NCBI GenBank assembly: GCA_032718475.1
Contig: JAUCBJ010001300.1
Location: 1-64,000, forward strand
Origin: Nemertoderma westbladi
Lineage: Eukaryota > Xenacoelomorpha > Nemertodermatida > Nemertodermatidae
Length of the DNA: 64,000 bases
Direction of reading: 5' to 3'
Shown here: positions 21,656 through 31,974 of the stretch, piece after piece
Layout: each line of letters begins with the position of its first letter
Position numbering within the stretch: position 1 is the stretch's first letter
The notes under the pieces: generated by a model
The model's database searches: none
What the model was told of the DNA's origin: nothing
The model's input: only the letters and a program-made list of their open reading frames with translations
Translations under genes and position numbers: made by a program

Positions 21656-24600
21656 ATACTATGTTATTAGATGTAGCGATATGTAAATACCGAGCATTAT
21701 TTAGCGACGTTTTTTCCGAACTGATATCGGATGGCGATCTTATTTTACTATATATGGATAAAAAACCGTGTGTTAAACTGCCATGCAGTGGCAACAAGTT
21801 CGTCCTATCTCAATATAAAGATGAGATAAATAAGGATTATAAGCGGCTAACGTTTCTTCTATGTACGCAGAAAGATTACGATGAATCCCTCAGCATGAAT
21901 GTAGGTGACCAGGAGGCCAGGTTGCCTGAACCGAACGAGTCGTCGATAGGAATGACATTTGCCGCCATTGACTACGCTGAAAGCCACAACATGAATCTAG
22001 GCGGTTCGGTTGGGAGGTTTTGCCTGATCCGAACGAGTCATCGACAAGGGAGACAATCGCTCCTGCATCCCGTCCTGAAACACTCTATGAGATTCTTGAT
22101 CGTATCACAAGTGCTGACAAATGTGATGGTGAGCCACTAAATAAAATTAATGCTGATCGAGACGATATTCTAGATGGCGCATATCGAGGCTTTGCTCGGA
22201 AAACATTTAATATTAAAAATAAATTAAGTGTTAAATTCGATGACGAAACCGGAATAGATCAGGGTGGATTGAGTCGCGAATTTATGCGCCTTGCCACAAT
22301 AAGTATTCGAGATTCAGGAATGTTTCACGGCCCCGAGACGCGAAAAATTAAAACCCTTGATTATAATGGTGAGTGATATGAATATCTATTTAATTTTAAT
22401 TAATTAGTTAGATTTAATTAATTAATTTGAAATTATAGCTCAACTACTGCGTACTGTTACTTAGTTTTAGTAATTTATTTTTTTAGCTTTAAATCAGGAG
22501 CGATATTTTTTGGCTGGGAAGATGTTAGGATACTTCATTATTAATCGGGGACCAACACCCAACTTCTTCGATCCACTTATGTTCGATATGATTTGTGATG
22601 GCGTGGATGAAATCCAACCAAAGATAAAAGACATTAAGGATTTCGATATTCAGCAGCAAGTTCAGGATGTAAGTAGATTTTTGAATATGTATTCGTGTAA
22701 TATTTTAAGTACTATTCGAGGTTAAATATGGTGTAATCGATTTTTCGTGCCTCCGTAGGCAAACATACAAAATACACTTCCTCGGGACTCTGATTTTAAT
22801 AACGAAATAATTACAAAATAATTATTCCCCCCTTCCTTATCCAGTCGTAATATTTATCTCAAAAATAATTCAATCTATATTTCAATATTTCCAGATCGAA
22901 GATGCTATTACTGAGGATGAATTCAGAATGTCTATTGCCAACGGAAGTACGATCCCAGGATCCGGGCCGCCGCTAAACCCAGATCGCAATCCTCGTCGAT
23001 TCGTCCAGTCGTCGACGTCAGTCAGTAAGTGGGACTCTTCCCACCGCACTCCAAGGTGGGTGACCGGAGTGAGGCATGAGGAACTTGGCAGTGGCCCGCA
23101 TTACGATCTGACCGACCGCCGTATTCCCAGTGTCTGAGTGTAGTAAATACCCAAATAGAATCGTACTGACAAACAAGCAATTCCGTAGTATTCCCCCGTT
23201 AATCACCTCTTGAAGCAACTCGGCTGCTCGGGTCCAGATACATCGGACTGTCGGGAGCGTTTCAGACAGTAATGGAGCGGCATTTGCGAATATTTTCAAT
23301 GGTTTTATAATAAATAAGGGTATTCAACAGTTCAATGCTAAAACAAATGGATTATTCCTAACCCCACCCCAATACAGCAATATACCTAACAGTATATAGC
23401 TTTGCAGGATTCTCGATTCAGGGATTGAGTACAGCCTGACAGTACCGGTACACATGGTAGGCCTACATGCAGAATTGCAAAATTTGTCAGAAAACCCAGC
23501 TGATTTATCCTACAGTAATAATAATTTAACGCATTTTAAATTTGGATAATCAAATGTATTATAACTGCAATAACAGTTACACTGATGCTGCACGAAGGCC
23601 CCACGCAAATTCTACTTGGAAAATTTTCAAACTTTTGCCAAACAACATGTGTACCAAGTTTGGATAGATTTCATCAAGGATTGGCCGAGTTATTAACGTT
23701 TAAAATAAAATACTGAAAAAAAAACGCGACAGAACGACAGAACGACAGGTTGATTAATGGTACCACTACGCTAAGGCTCACTCACTTCGTGGCTCACCCC
23801 ACATGGGTTCACCAACCAAACTCTTCAGTCTGCTACCCAAGCACCTGCGCCGTCATCCAGCCCCAGTAGCCGCCACGAACGTCGCCCCCCTCTAAGGCAC
23901 AAACCCACAGCGCGCACCAACGCGATGGACAGACGGGCCCTAACCCATCCGAGAACGAATCCTGGGGGTTTCTCGTTCCAACTGTCCTTCTCTGACAACT
24001 TTGCCGCCAAGTGAGTTTAATTGCTTTAAATAATTGCTTTAATTAATTGCTTTTAATTACTTTGCTACCAATAAGTTTAATTAATAAGTAAGATAAAAGT
24101 AAAAATTTCAAAAATTTAGATTTCGTGAAGGATTACAAACATGTTGCATAGTGGAAGAAATTAGGGACAATAGAGATGCTTGGAAGGAAGCCTTTATATT
24201 CAGTGAAGATTTGACTGTCAATGGGGAAATGGTAGAACGGATGTTCGAAATTAATTGGTCAGAGGAGCAGAGCAACCGAAAACGAAAAGAAAAAAAGATA
24301 GCTGTGTACTGGCGCGATCTGATACAAGATTTAAGTGGTAATATAATAATAATATTTTGATGATAAATATAGTGACGTTTACTTATATTGCACTGTAGCT
24401 ACAGTATATTGCTATTAATAAAATTTACTTTAATAAAAATTAAAATTTTAATAAAATAATTATTTAAAAATAAAAATTAAACTTCTATTTTTTAGTTAAC
24501 TACTGTACTGGTTATTTTTGTGACGGACGTTCAAGAGTGTTACAAAATTCATGGCAAAAATCGTTAAAAAATAGCGTGACATCATTTGTGCATGACCCCT

Positions 24601-24909
24601 AATTATTTTTTATTCATTTTTTTATTATAGCTGGAGAGATTGGCTTGGTTAATCAGGTACCAATCAATAGGCCTACGGGAACTATTGGTTTTCACTACGG
24701 GAGCGTCTTCTGTTCCTTCGCTTGGCTTTGACGTTCAGCCATCAATATCATTTATCCACGCCGAAGATGAACATGAATACTATAAGGGTCTACCGAAAGC
24801 AAACACATGTGCGCTAGAGCTAAAACTACCTGTTGTGAAGGACTACCAGTCATTTAAGAATGTTATGCTAAGAAGCATTGAGATGTTGACTACATTTAGC
24901 GATAGCTAA
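21619..24909 (+). pseudogene. HECT-domain E3 ubiquitin-ligase-like passenger gene, broken, multi-exon
   Basis: HECT ligases carry ubiquitin on a catalytic Cys and pass it to substrates. The N-lobe part is in the frame at 22020-22376 (VKFDDETGIDQGGLSREFMRL, the HECT N-lobe signature). It continues through a 118-base GT-AG intron (22369-22486) to LNQERYFLAGKMLGYFI (exon 22487-22668) and a second intron to IEDAITEDEF (from 22895). A further exon at 24120-24337 gives FREGLQTCCIVEEIRDNRDAWKEAFIF. The C-lobe exon (from about 24671) gives LRELLVFTTGASSVPSLGF and LPKANTCALELKLPV, including the catalytic Cys, and ends at 24909. Upstream, the frame at 21619-22140 must shift by one base near a T-run (about 22018) to join the N-lobe, so this copy is probably damaged. 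It has a duplicated LPEPNESS/LPDPNESS motif. The stretch from about 22960 to 24119 does not translate as HECT. It resembles the HECT genes annotated near G2E3-like proteins. Confidence 0.8.
22960..24119. other. Non-HECT stretch inside the passenger gene, with dispersed repeat
   Basis: After IEDAITEDEF the HECT alignment stops and resumes at 24120. The stretch holds a dispersed repeat at about 23590-23803 (inverted copy at 40465-40695) and a GC-richer part at 23820-24010. It is either a large intron or an insertion that interrupted the gene. Confidence 0.55.
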
Positions 24910-25255
24910 TTAATTAGCATTATTCACTTATCCATTATTCACTTAGCATTATAACTCATCTTATGTTGTCCTTATGTATTTCCAACCATCCTTTGTAACT
25001 AATCATAAATAGTTTCTACTTAAATGTAATTTTAATTAATTAATAGTTTTTAGATTGATTAATCGATTTTATTGTAAACTGGATGGATTGAGAGGGGGAG
25101 GGGGGGGGGGGTCCGCATTATTGTAAATTATAAGTACATAAAAAAATTTATTTTATTTAATAGCCACAACAATAAGTGAACAATGCACAAGTAATGTTGA
25201 AATATGATTAACAAATGAGGTGTAAGGTGACAATAGAGTTACAATACCGATAAAT

Positions 25256-26458
25256 TTATTTGCATAGCTGTAAGAGATGCTCATAACGATCAAGTCCCTC
25301 TTTCCATGTATACGGTATAGAAGACCACTGCAGCGTCTGTTTTACATAATTACAATACTCCAACGTGTTATTCTCTCGAACAGCATATGGCACTCTGATA
25401 GAATTTATTTCGTCTAGTTTAGTACTGTTAATAGGCAGCGCAAGTTCTGGAATACCACCTTTTGATGCCGGGTTATAAAAATTGAAAATTGGCTTTCCAC
25501 ATATCGTATCATACCGTGATCGTCTGATGTAGTGCGTGTTCCAGTTCAGTACAATGTCATCCAACTGAGTTTGGATTAAAGGAGCCATACAAAACCACAT
25601 AATATCTCGTTGTACAAGATCAGTAGGATCGTACATACCGATCTCAATGATATCGGCAAAGAAGTTCATCCACCATTGAGCAATGGATTTGCGTAACAGT
25701 GACCACCATGCTTCAATCCGTTGATTGTGTGGTGAGGGCACATAACGGTGGGCATCTAAATTACAACGTAAGAACGATTGTGCTGCAGCAGCAATACCAT
25801 TTTCAGTACCCTTATCGGTTTCGAGACGAAGCGGACAGCCAAACTTACAAACAGCTTCAAGATAAAAGTCGCAGATTAATTCAGGGTGGTTATTGGTCCG
25901 ATCAACTCTTAGCCATATTATATATCTGGACCACCCATCAATACATCCGTGTATGGGAAATCCGCACACTTTTAATTTGTCGTACCCATCGCAGTGCCAT
26001 ACTGCATTGGGACCTACAGTATGGTATTGCCTACGTTGAAGTCTCCTTCTGCTTCTCCTTTCCGTAGCCTCAGGATTTATTTGTCTTAATATGTTTTGAA
26101 CGATACGTCGGGGAATACTGAATCCCTTGACCCTCAGGTGCTGCCACATGTGTCGGTAACCCCATAATCCACCAATTCCTCTTGTTAGAGAATTTATTTC
26201 AGTATAAACTTCGTCGTAAGTAGAACGGTGTTTGTGTCGTGAAAGACCAAGACGATTAATAATTCTCCTTACTGTTCTCTGACTTATTTGAACATCATTG
26301 TGATTTATTAACATAGTAGTGATTTCTTTATATTTTAAACCACTGAAGAAGTATTTCTTAATTAAAATAGAAACATCATCATTATAGTTATCGAGTTCGG
26401 GGGGTTGGTAATCAACGACAGGAACAACAAGTGACAGGAAAATAAATAGATAAACCAT
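25256..26458 (-). CDS. Integrase-like DDE transposase of the IS3EU-like transposon
   Basis: An intact 400-codon open frame. Residues about 25-75 form a helix-turn-helix region (GLKYKEITTMLINHNDVQIS, then RTVRRIINRLGLSRHKH) likely to bind the transposon ends. Residues about 150-300 form an RNase H-fold integrase core (rve-type). The catalytic triad candidates are the Asp in VWHCDGYDKLKVCG, the Asp in RLETDKGTENG and the Glu in SPHNQRIEAWWSLLRKS. CIDGWSRYIIWL is the strand and helix typical of this core. The N-terminus MVYLFIFLSLVVPVV is oddly hydrophobic for a DNA-binding protein; the true start may be the later Met before LINHND or lie in another exon. It faces the HECT gene and starts about 145 bases inside the right inverted repeat. 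Being uninterrupted, it may still be functional. Confidence 0.85.
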   Translation of the reverse strand: MVYLFIFLSLVVPVVDYQPPELDNYNDDVSILIKKYFFSGLKYKEITTMLINHNDVQISQRTVRRIINRLGLSRHKHRSTYDEVYTEINSLTRGIGGLWGYRHMWQHLRVKGFSIPRRIVQNILRQINPEATERRSRRRLQRRQYHTVGPNAVWHCDGYDKLKVCGFPIHGCIDGWSRYIIWLRVDRTNNHPELICDFYLEAVCKFGCPLRLETDKGTENGIAAAAQSFLRCNLDAHRYVPSPHNQRIEAWWSLLRKSIAQWWMNFFADIIEIGMYDPTDLVQRDIMWFCMAPLIQTQLDDIVLNWNTHYIRRSRYDTICGKPIFNFYNPASKGGIPELALPINSTKLDEINSIRVPYAVRENNTLEYCNYVKQTLQWSSIPYTWKEGLDRYEHLLQLCK

Positions 26459-26601
26459 TTTCTAGTACCTATATAATTCACAATTCAGATCACGAGAAAT
26501 CGGAATAGAAAAATAAAATTACAGTATTAATGTAGTAGCTGTAGGGTAGACACCGGTACGCCCGGTATACTGCAATATAAAACCAATACCGGTACCGCAA
26601 C

Positions 26602-27069
26602 ATCAACAATAGGTCGATTGAATTTCATTAAATTTCAAATTTCCCCCTACAATTACAATAATAAAGTGTCAAAATCGAACCAATGAATGGTTGGCCTCTT
26701 TGGAGCACTTAGTGCAGGGGTGTGTGTGTAGTTGACCAGTAAACAACTGGACGACCACACACACAACTGGACAACCACACACACAACTGGACAACCACAC
26801 ACACAACTGGGCAACCACACACACAACTGGACAACCACACACACAACTGGGCAACCACACACACAACTGGACAACCACACACACAACTGGGCAACCACAC
26901 ACACAACTGGACAACCACCCACACAACTGGACAACCACACACACAACTGGACAACCACACACACAACTGGACAACCACACACACAACTGGACAACCACAC
27001 ACATACCCCAACCCCCATAAAATGAAAAATGATGTGTGTGTGGTTGTCTGGCCACTTTGGGCTTCCGTA
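26602..27069 (-). repeat. Right terminal inverted repeat of the transposon, with internal minisatellite
   Basis: Reverse complement of the left repeat with a few percent differences in the unique parts (for example TACGG against TACCG at the tip). The minisatellite (26747-27003 on the plus strand, unit ACAACCACACACACAACTGG) has about 13 units. Four units carry GGGCAACC in place of GGACAACC, a variant not present in the left array, so the two arrays have drifted separately. The target duplication lies at 27070-27075. Frames crossing it are artefacts. Confidence 0.93.
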
Positions 27070-27075
27070 GCTACA

Positions 27076-28140
27076 GGACTGGTACAGCTAAAAGTAAGCC
27101 CCCGCTAGCAGTCAGTTACCATTCAGTTCTCAGTCTCACACTAGTCTGCTAGTAGAGTACTACTACTAGGTCGAGCGAACTCGGACAACTAGTAGAGTAG
27201 TCATTGGTAGACAGGTAGATCTACTGTAACTTCTGAACTTAACCCTACTGTCAGACTGTATAACCTGTTAACTGACTTCAATTATCCAACTTATTGTAGG
27301 CCATGCCAAGGTGTACTAAATAACTAAATTGGTGTAGGCCTCTCGAATCTCGCCTACAAGACATTAAATTACGGTATGGGTCCGAAACTGAAACTGCTGT
27401 GATATTGATGCGTTTTGAAACTACACAGATGCGCGATCACTAAAGATATTCAGTTACAATTGAATTTTTATTTTCTCATTTTATGAACACTTATAGGCCT
27501 ACTTGACGAAAAATTAACAAAAATATTGCACTTTCATAGGCCTACTGAACATTAACAATAAGGTTTGAACAAACTTATTTTTTACACCGGAAAACTGTTA
27601 ATTTATTATTGTCGCAAAATCGCTGTTGATATAGCGAATTAAGTGCTGGTGTAGGTATTGGAGAGTCATGTGACTCTATAAGGCGCAGAAAGAGTCCCGA
27701 CTCGCAATAACTATAGTTCCGTTTATTTACTTCCGTTTGTAAAACACCCTTCACCTTTCATTGTAATTTATTGCACTGCACTAAAATTGAACCCAAACGT
27801 GTTAGATGTGATGGATGCTACATAGAAACAGAAGATGGAGACACCATAGAAGCCAAAGCTTGAGTGTTGCTGTCACCGGGGTGAGGGGGTGTGTGAACTG
27901 AATAGATCATGTTAGTGGTGAAGTGAGATTTAATGAGCAATCAGTTTTAGTATGATACAGGATTTTGTTTTTGATATTGGTTGGTTGTATTTAAATACTG
28001 ATATTAAATAAAACTGTAGGTAATTATGACTAAAAAAAGAGGTAATTTTTTTATTTATATATTTATTTTAATTATACCATTCTAAAGCAATCCTCTAGAG
28101 TGACAATTCTCTCATGTATTAAAAAATAACAGATTGATTT
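27076..28140. other. Non-coding stretch right of the transposon
   Basis: No open frame of interest on either strand. AT-rich with scattered AGGCCTAC words (27340, 27497, 27538). Confidence 0.55.
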
Positions 28141-28440
28141 GTTACACATATTTCAGTATTTTCTTAATCATCACCAGACAGCAGCAATTATTTTTTATTT
28201 GCAATGGAAAAACCACCAATTGTGTGGTGTTACGCTTAATATATGGCGGGATTTCATTCCAAATATGCGGGCCCATATATTGAATAGACATTTAACCACC
28301 CCGTGCGGTGCGAAGTCGTGGGATAAAGAAATTAAGTTTGGAGGAGTTTCTTTTAGAATAATTATGTACTATATTCGATTGACGAAATAGATTACATAAG
28401 CCACTAGGTAAATTGTTAATACATAAAATGAAAGGGTAGG
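28141..28440 (-). pseudogene. LINE 3'-terminal ORF2 fragment
   Basis: Read on the minus strand, the translation gives NNLPSGLCNLF, then HNYSKRNSS, a stop, and then YMGPHIWNEIPPYIKRN followed by a basic stretch and a final stop. This order (LP..., HNY.TR..., GP.IWN.IP..IK...) is the hallmark C-terminus of LINE reverse transcriptase ORFs of the CR1/L2/RTE-like groups. One internal stop marks it as dead. The upstream part of the LINE is not recognisable. Confidence 0.7.
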
Positions 28441-30154
28441 ATACCAAGTTGTCGATAAATCAGTATAGAAGGTGCATCTCAGGGAGAAAAAGTTATTGTG
28501 CGCACGATCTTGTTCATTTTTGTGGGATAGTTCTTTTTTTTGAGTTCTTATTATCTATTCATTTTTAGGATAGTTCTTTTTACAGAACACAAGAAAAAAA
28601 TAAACAAAAAATAACACCGGGCACCAACTTTTAAAAAAATTAACAACGCGTTGCTTTTCTATAAGAAAATCCCAGAAATTATCGAATAAAATTGTCGCGA
28701 AATTAAATATTCATATCTTATCAGATCAGGTAGGCCTATCATTTGTTGTGTACTGAAGTACTGTACATATATAGTAATAGCGGGTTAGCTAATAGTGCCT
28801 GTGTACTGGAATAGCTTGGTCTGGGACTGATTGCCGAGGATATGAATTAGGAAGTTAGGCCCGTTACCGTAGGCCTACGTACTGTACATAACGTACAGAC
28901 AGTACGGTACAACACGTCGGTACAACATAGATACCGGTACCTACCTGCCTACTACTGCACTGAAATATAAAGAGATGGGTCCCGGTTAGGTAACTGCAGG
29001 AGTTAGTAAACAGTGAAATTTAAATTTAGCGTTATTTAATAGGTAATGTTATTATCCATTAATCTGCCAAGGAAAGACATTAATTTGACGGATTGAATAT
29101 TAATGTATGTTTCGGGGACGTAAACTAAAGTAAGAGCATTGCGAAAAGGGGATGTGATGACGGAGGGGATTGGTGGTGTAGCGTGTAGACACATCTAATG
29201 TAATGTAATCAATGATATGCAAATGTGAGTATATTGCAATAAAATATTAATATATGTAATCCTAATAATATAATCATATAATCACAGCGTTTTGATTTTG
29301 GGATACACCGCTATGAAAACGCGGTGACAGCGTTGGCACACTGTTACCCCGAGTTGTATCTGTGAGAAACCGGGCTTAACTCTTAACTTTCATTAAACAA
29401 AGATACACTGCCTTTATTAAGTTTTATCATGATAGATCTAAATTAGAAGATAATATATCTCTCATTTTAACTACCGTTTGCTTCATTGGCATTTAAATTG
29501 TAATTCCATTAAAAATAATAAAATTCAGGACCTGCTTTTGCTTTTACATACTGTATTTTAGTTTAATTTTATTTACAGTATCTCCGTTTAATATTGATAG
29601 TTAATATACTAGGGGCCTTCGGTAATTTAAATTAAAAAAATGTATAGGGCCTCGTATTTTCAGATACGGGGGGAGGGATCAATGCTGTGCAGTGCTTTAA
29701 CATTGCATCTTCGTTTTTCACTAATTAGCATACAAACAATACTTGCGCTACAATATCAGCTGCTGACAGGCAGGGCCGCTTTAATGCCTAGGCTTAAAAG
29801 GCTGCATCCTAGGAGCCATGGGTTAACCTTCTAGAGGCCGCTCTGAGACAGCGATAAAATTTGTTTTTTCCAAGATAGTTTGTTGTATTATAATGAAATT
29901 AGATCTGAAAATAAGTTTTAGAAAATTTCATCAAGGTATGGCCGAGATACGGCATGGGAACAAAATGGGAATTTAGCCACTAAAGGGGCAATATGAAAAA
30001 ATAATTTATAAAATTGTTCAGATTTAATCAGATTTATCATTAATCAGATTTCAGATAATCAGATTTTAATCAGATTTAATTCAGATATAACTATAATAAC
30101 AGCTATATAATACTATTGTATTTTGTAAGATATATATTATATATATATATATAA
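28441..30154. other. Non-coding stretch
   Basis: No convincing gene. 29885-29960 is a fragment of the dispersed family seen at 23590 and 40465 (TTTCATCAAGGTATGGCCGA). The frame at 29640-29834 lacks motifs. From about 30120 the sequence becomes TA-rich. Confidence 0.5.
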
Positions 30155-30409
30155 AAATAAAATATATAAATATAATTGTAAGGAAACCAAGATCAACCAC
30201 GTTAAATAAAAATTATAAGAAATTACACAAGCTTTCGAAATAATATAATATTTCTTTTTCAAGTGATTTAAATAATTGAGAAAGAGGAAACTTTATCACT
30301 TGAAAAAGAAATATTATATTATTTCGAAAGCTTGTGTAATTTCTTATAATTTTTATTTAACGTGGTTGATCTTGGTTTCCTTACAATTATATTTATATAT
30401 TTAATTTTT
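30155..30409. repeat. Long foldback: inverted repeat with arms of about 113 bp
   Basis: Left arm 30155-30267 and right arm 30295-30409 are nearly perfect reverse complements around a 27-base spacer. Core words are GGAAACCAAGATCAACCACG, AATTACACAAGCTTTCGAAA and TTTCTTTTTCAAGTGAT. The RNA or single strand would form one very long hairpin. It could be a foldback MITE or two head-to-head ends of one element. ACAAGCTTTCG...TTTCAAGTGAT resembles end sequences of some Penelope-like elements, which is only an impression. Confidence 0.9.
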
Positions 30410-31970
30410 GTAACCGGATCCCACACCCCAACGGCTTTGACTTGCTAAATTTATAATCTATATATAAAAATATATATATTATATATATATTATATAATAA
30501 TAACATATTATATTTATATATATATTATATATATATTATATAATAATAACATATTATATTTATATATATATATAATATATATAATAAAAATAAAATAATA
30601 GGAAGGCATTTTATACAACCATGTTCAGCATGATCCGGTCTCTTAAATATAATATTGAGTTGAACGAATTATGTTTTTGACAGACCAATATCAAGCAAGT
30701 AAAATTAATTGGAAACAGAGAAACAACATGTTCCTATCTGTTCAACCGTAAGTAGTCATCGTTTTATTTAACCAGGGACACAAAGCGCAACCCTGTTTAA
30801 ATACTGTAAGTAAAATTATCACATTGGTTACATTTTTGCATGTGTTTAGTCGCCGGGATTTGGCTCATCAGCTACACTAACCCGTGCAGGACACATGTTA
30901 ATCAAACTAACTACACCAAAAACCAGCTAAAAACACACACATACTAAGCAATCATTTACTCCTGGGGCAGGGGATATTTCAATATCTCTATTAAGTTAAA
31001 ACAACACAAGATTGTAGCCGTTCTATATTACTTGAAAGTTGAAAGCCTTTCTTAGTTTTTAAGAAGGAATTCTCGCGCTCTCGTCACCGTTGTTATCATA
31101 TTAAAAACAGTTAAGGTAGCACGGGTTGACCTCAGGTGACTAATGAAATGAATAACAAAAGTTATTACAAGCTTTCTCCCAACAGCTTCTTCAGGTCATT
31201 ATAATGAAACTGCGTATACAGTACAGTATACAGTAACTGCACTGCAGTTTCACTGTTAATTAATCTTATATTATATTATTATTAAATTAATATAATGCAT
31301 TAATCTTGTGATTAAATTAAACTATATTAAATTAAACCTCAGGAACCTCAATGTGATAAATTAATGTGAATAGCTTCTAGGCAAGGCGTTCTTAACTAAT
31401 CTTAAGAACGCCTTGCTTCTAGGCAACAACCGGCCAGCCCACAAGTATCACTTTGTTGCCCGCATGATATTGTTCCGCGAGAATGCCTCTGCCTCTGTTA
31501 ACTTACCACGAGCTGTCAATCAGGAATACCTCGACGTTTATTTTCTCAAGGAATTCAAAGTGTTGCAAATTACCTCAAAGTAATATTTCGCAAAGAATTC
31601 AAAGTGCCTAAAAACAGGATATCACTTTAAGATTCCCAACTAAAAGTGTCTACAAGAATTCAAAGCGGCCGTTAGGAGTAATGTAATGACGTTTAGACAC
31701 TTTTAGAAAAACTTTGAGAAAATCTCAAAGCACAGATGCACTTTGAGACGTAGAACATATAGGCCATGAGACTTCCAATTAAGTAAATTATCAATAATAA
31801 GACCTAAATAAGTAACTTATTTCTTATATTAATACATACCGATATTTATATAGATAGGCCTACAGTTTTACCGATATTAAGTGAATGAAAGGCGGTTAGA
31901 AGCAAACCACTCAGAGAGAGAGTCAAGGTCGGCATTAACGATTTTATTAGGTTTATGGCAAAGCCATGCG
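30410..31970. other. Non-coding stretch: AT microsatellite, hairpin, no gene
   Basis: 30460-30600 is TA/TATATTATATA low-complexity DNA. A perfect 15-base hairpin lies at 31381-31416 (arm GCAAGGCGTTCTTAA, 6-base loop). No coding region found. Confidence 0.6.
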
Positions 31971-31974
31971 ATTT

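Larger units (their letters stand above)
21163..27069. mobile_element. IS3EU-like DNA transposon, 5.9 kb, near-complete, with HECT passenger
   Basis: Ends are TACCGAAGCCCAAAG on the left and the complement of TACGGAAGCCCAAAG on the right. They are bordered on both sides by the exact 6-base direct repeat GCTACA (21157-21162 and 27070-27075), a target-site duplication. The element carries inverted repeats of about 470-490 bp, a DDE integrase-like transposase on the minus strand (25256-26458) and a HECT-domain gene on the plus strand (21619-24909). The two genes converge. A 6-bp target duplication, ends beginning 5'-TAY and an integrase-like transposase agree with what I recall of the eukaryotic IS3EU superfamily; that name is from memory and should be treated as provisional. 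The boundaries themselves are read directly from the sequence. Confidence 0.9.

Noticed and set aside
28139-28390. 83-codon plus-strand frame
   Set aside because: The minus strand shows a LINE C-terminus in the same place; the plus frame is its shadow.
31149-31210. Penelope-like element end (ACAAGCTTTCTCCCAACAGC, TTCTTCAGG)
   Set aside because: Only a short resemblance; no RT or GIY-YIG coding nearby.
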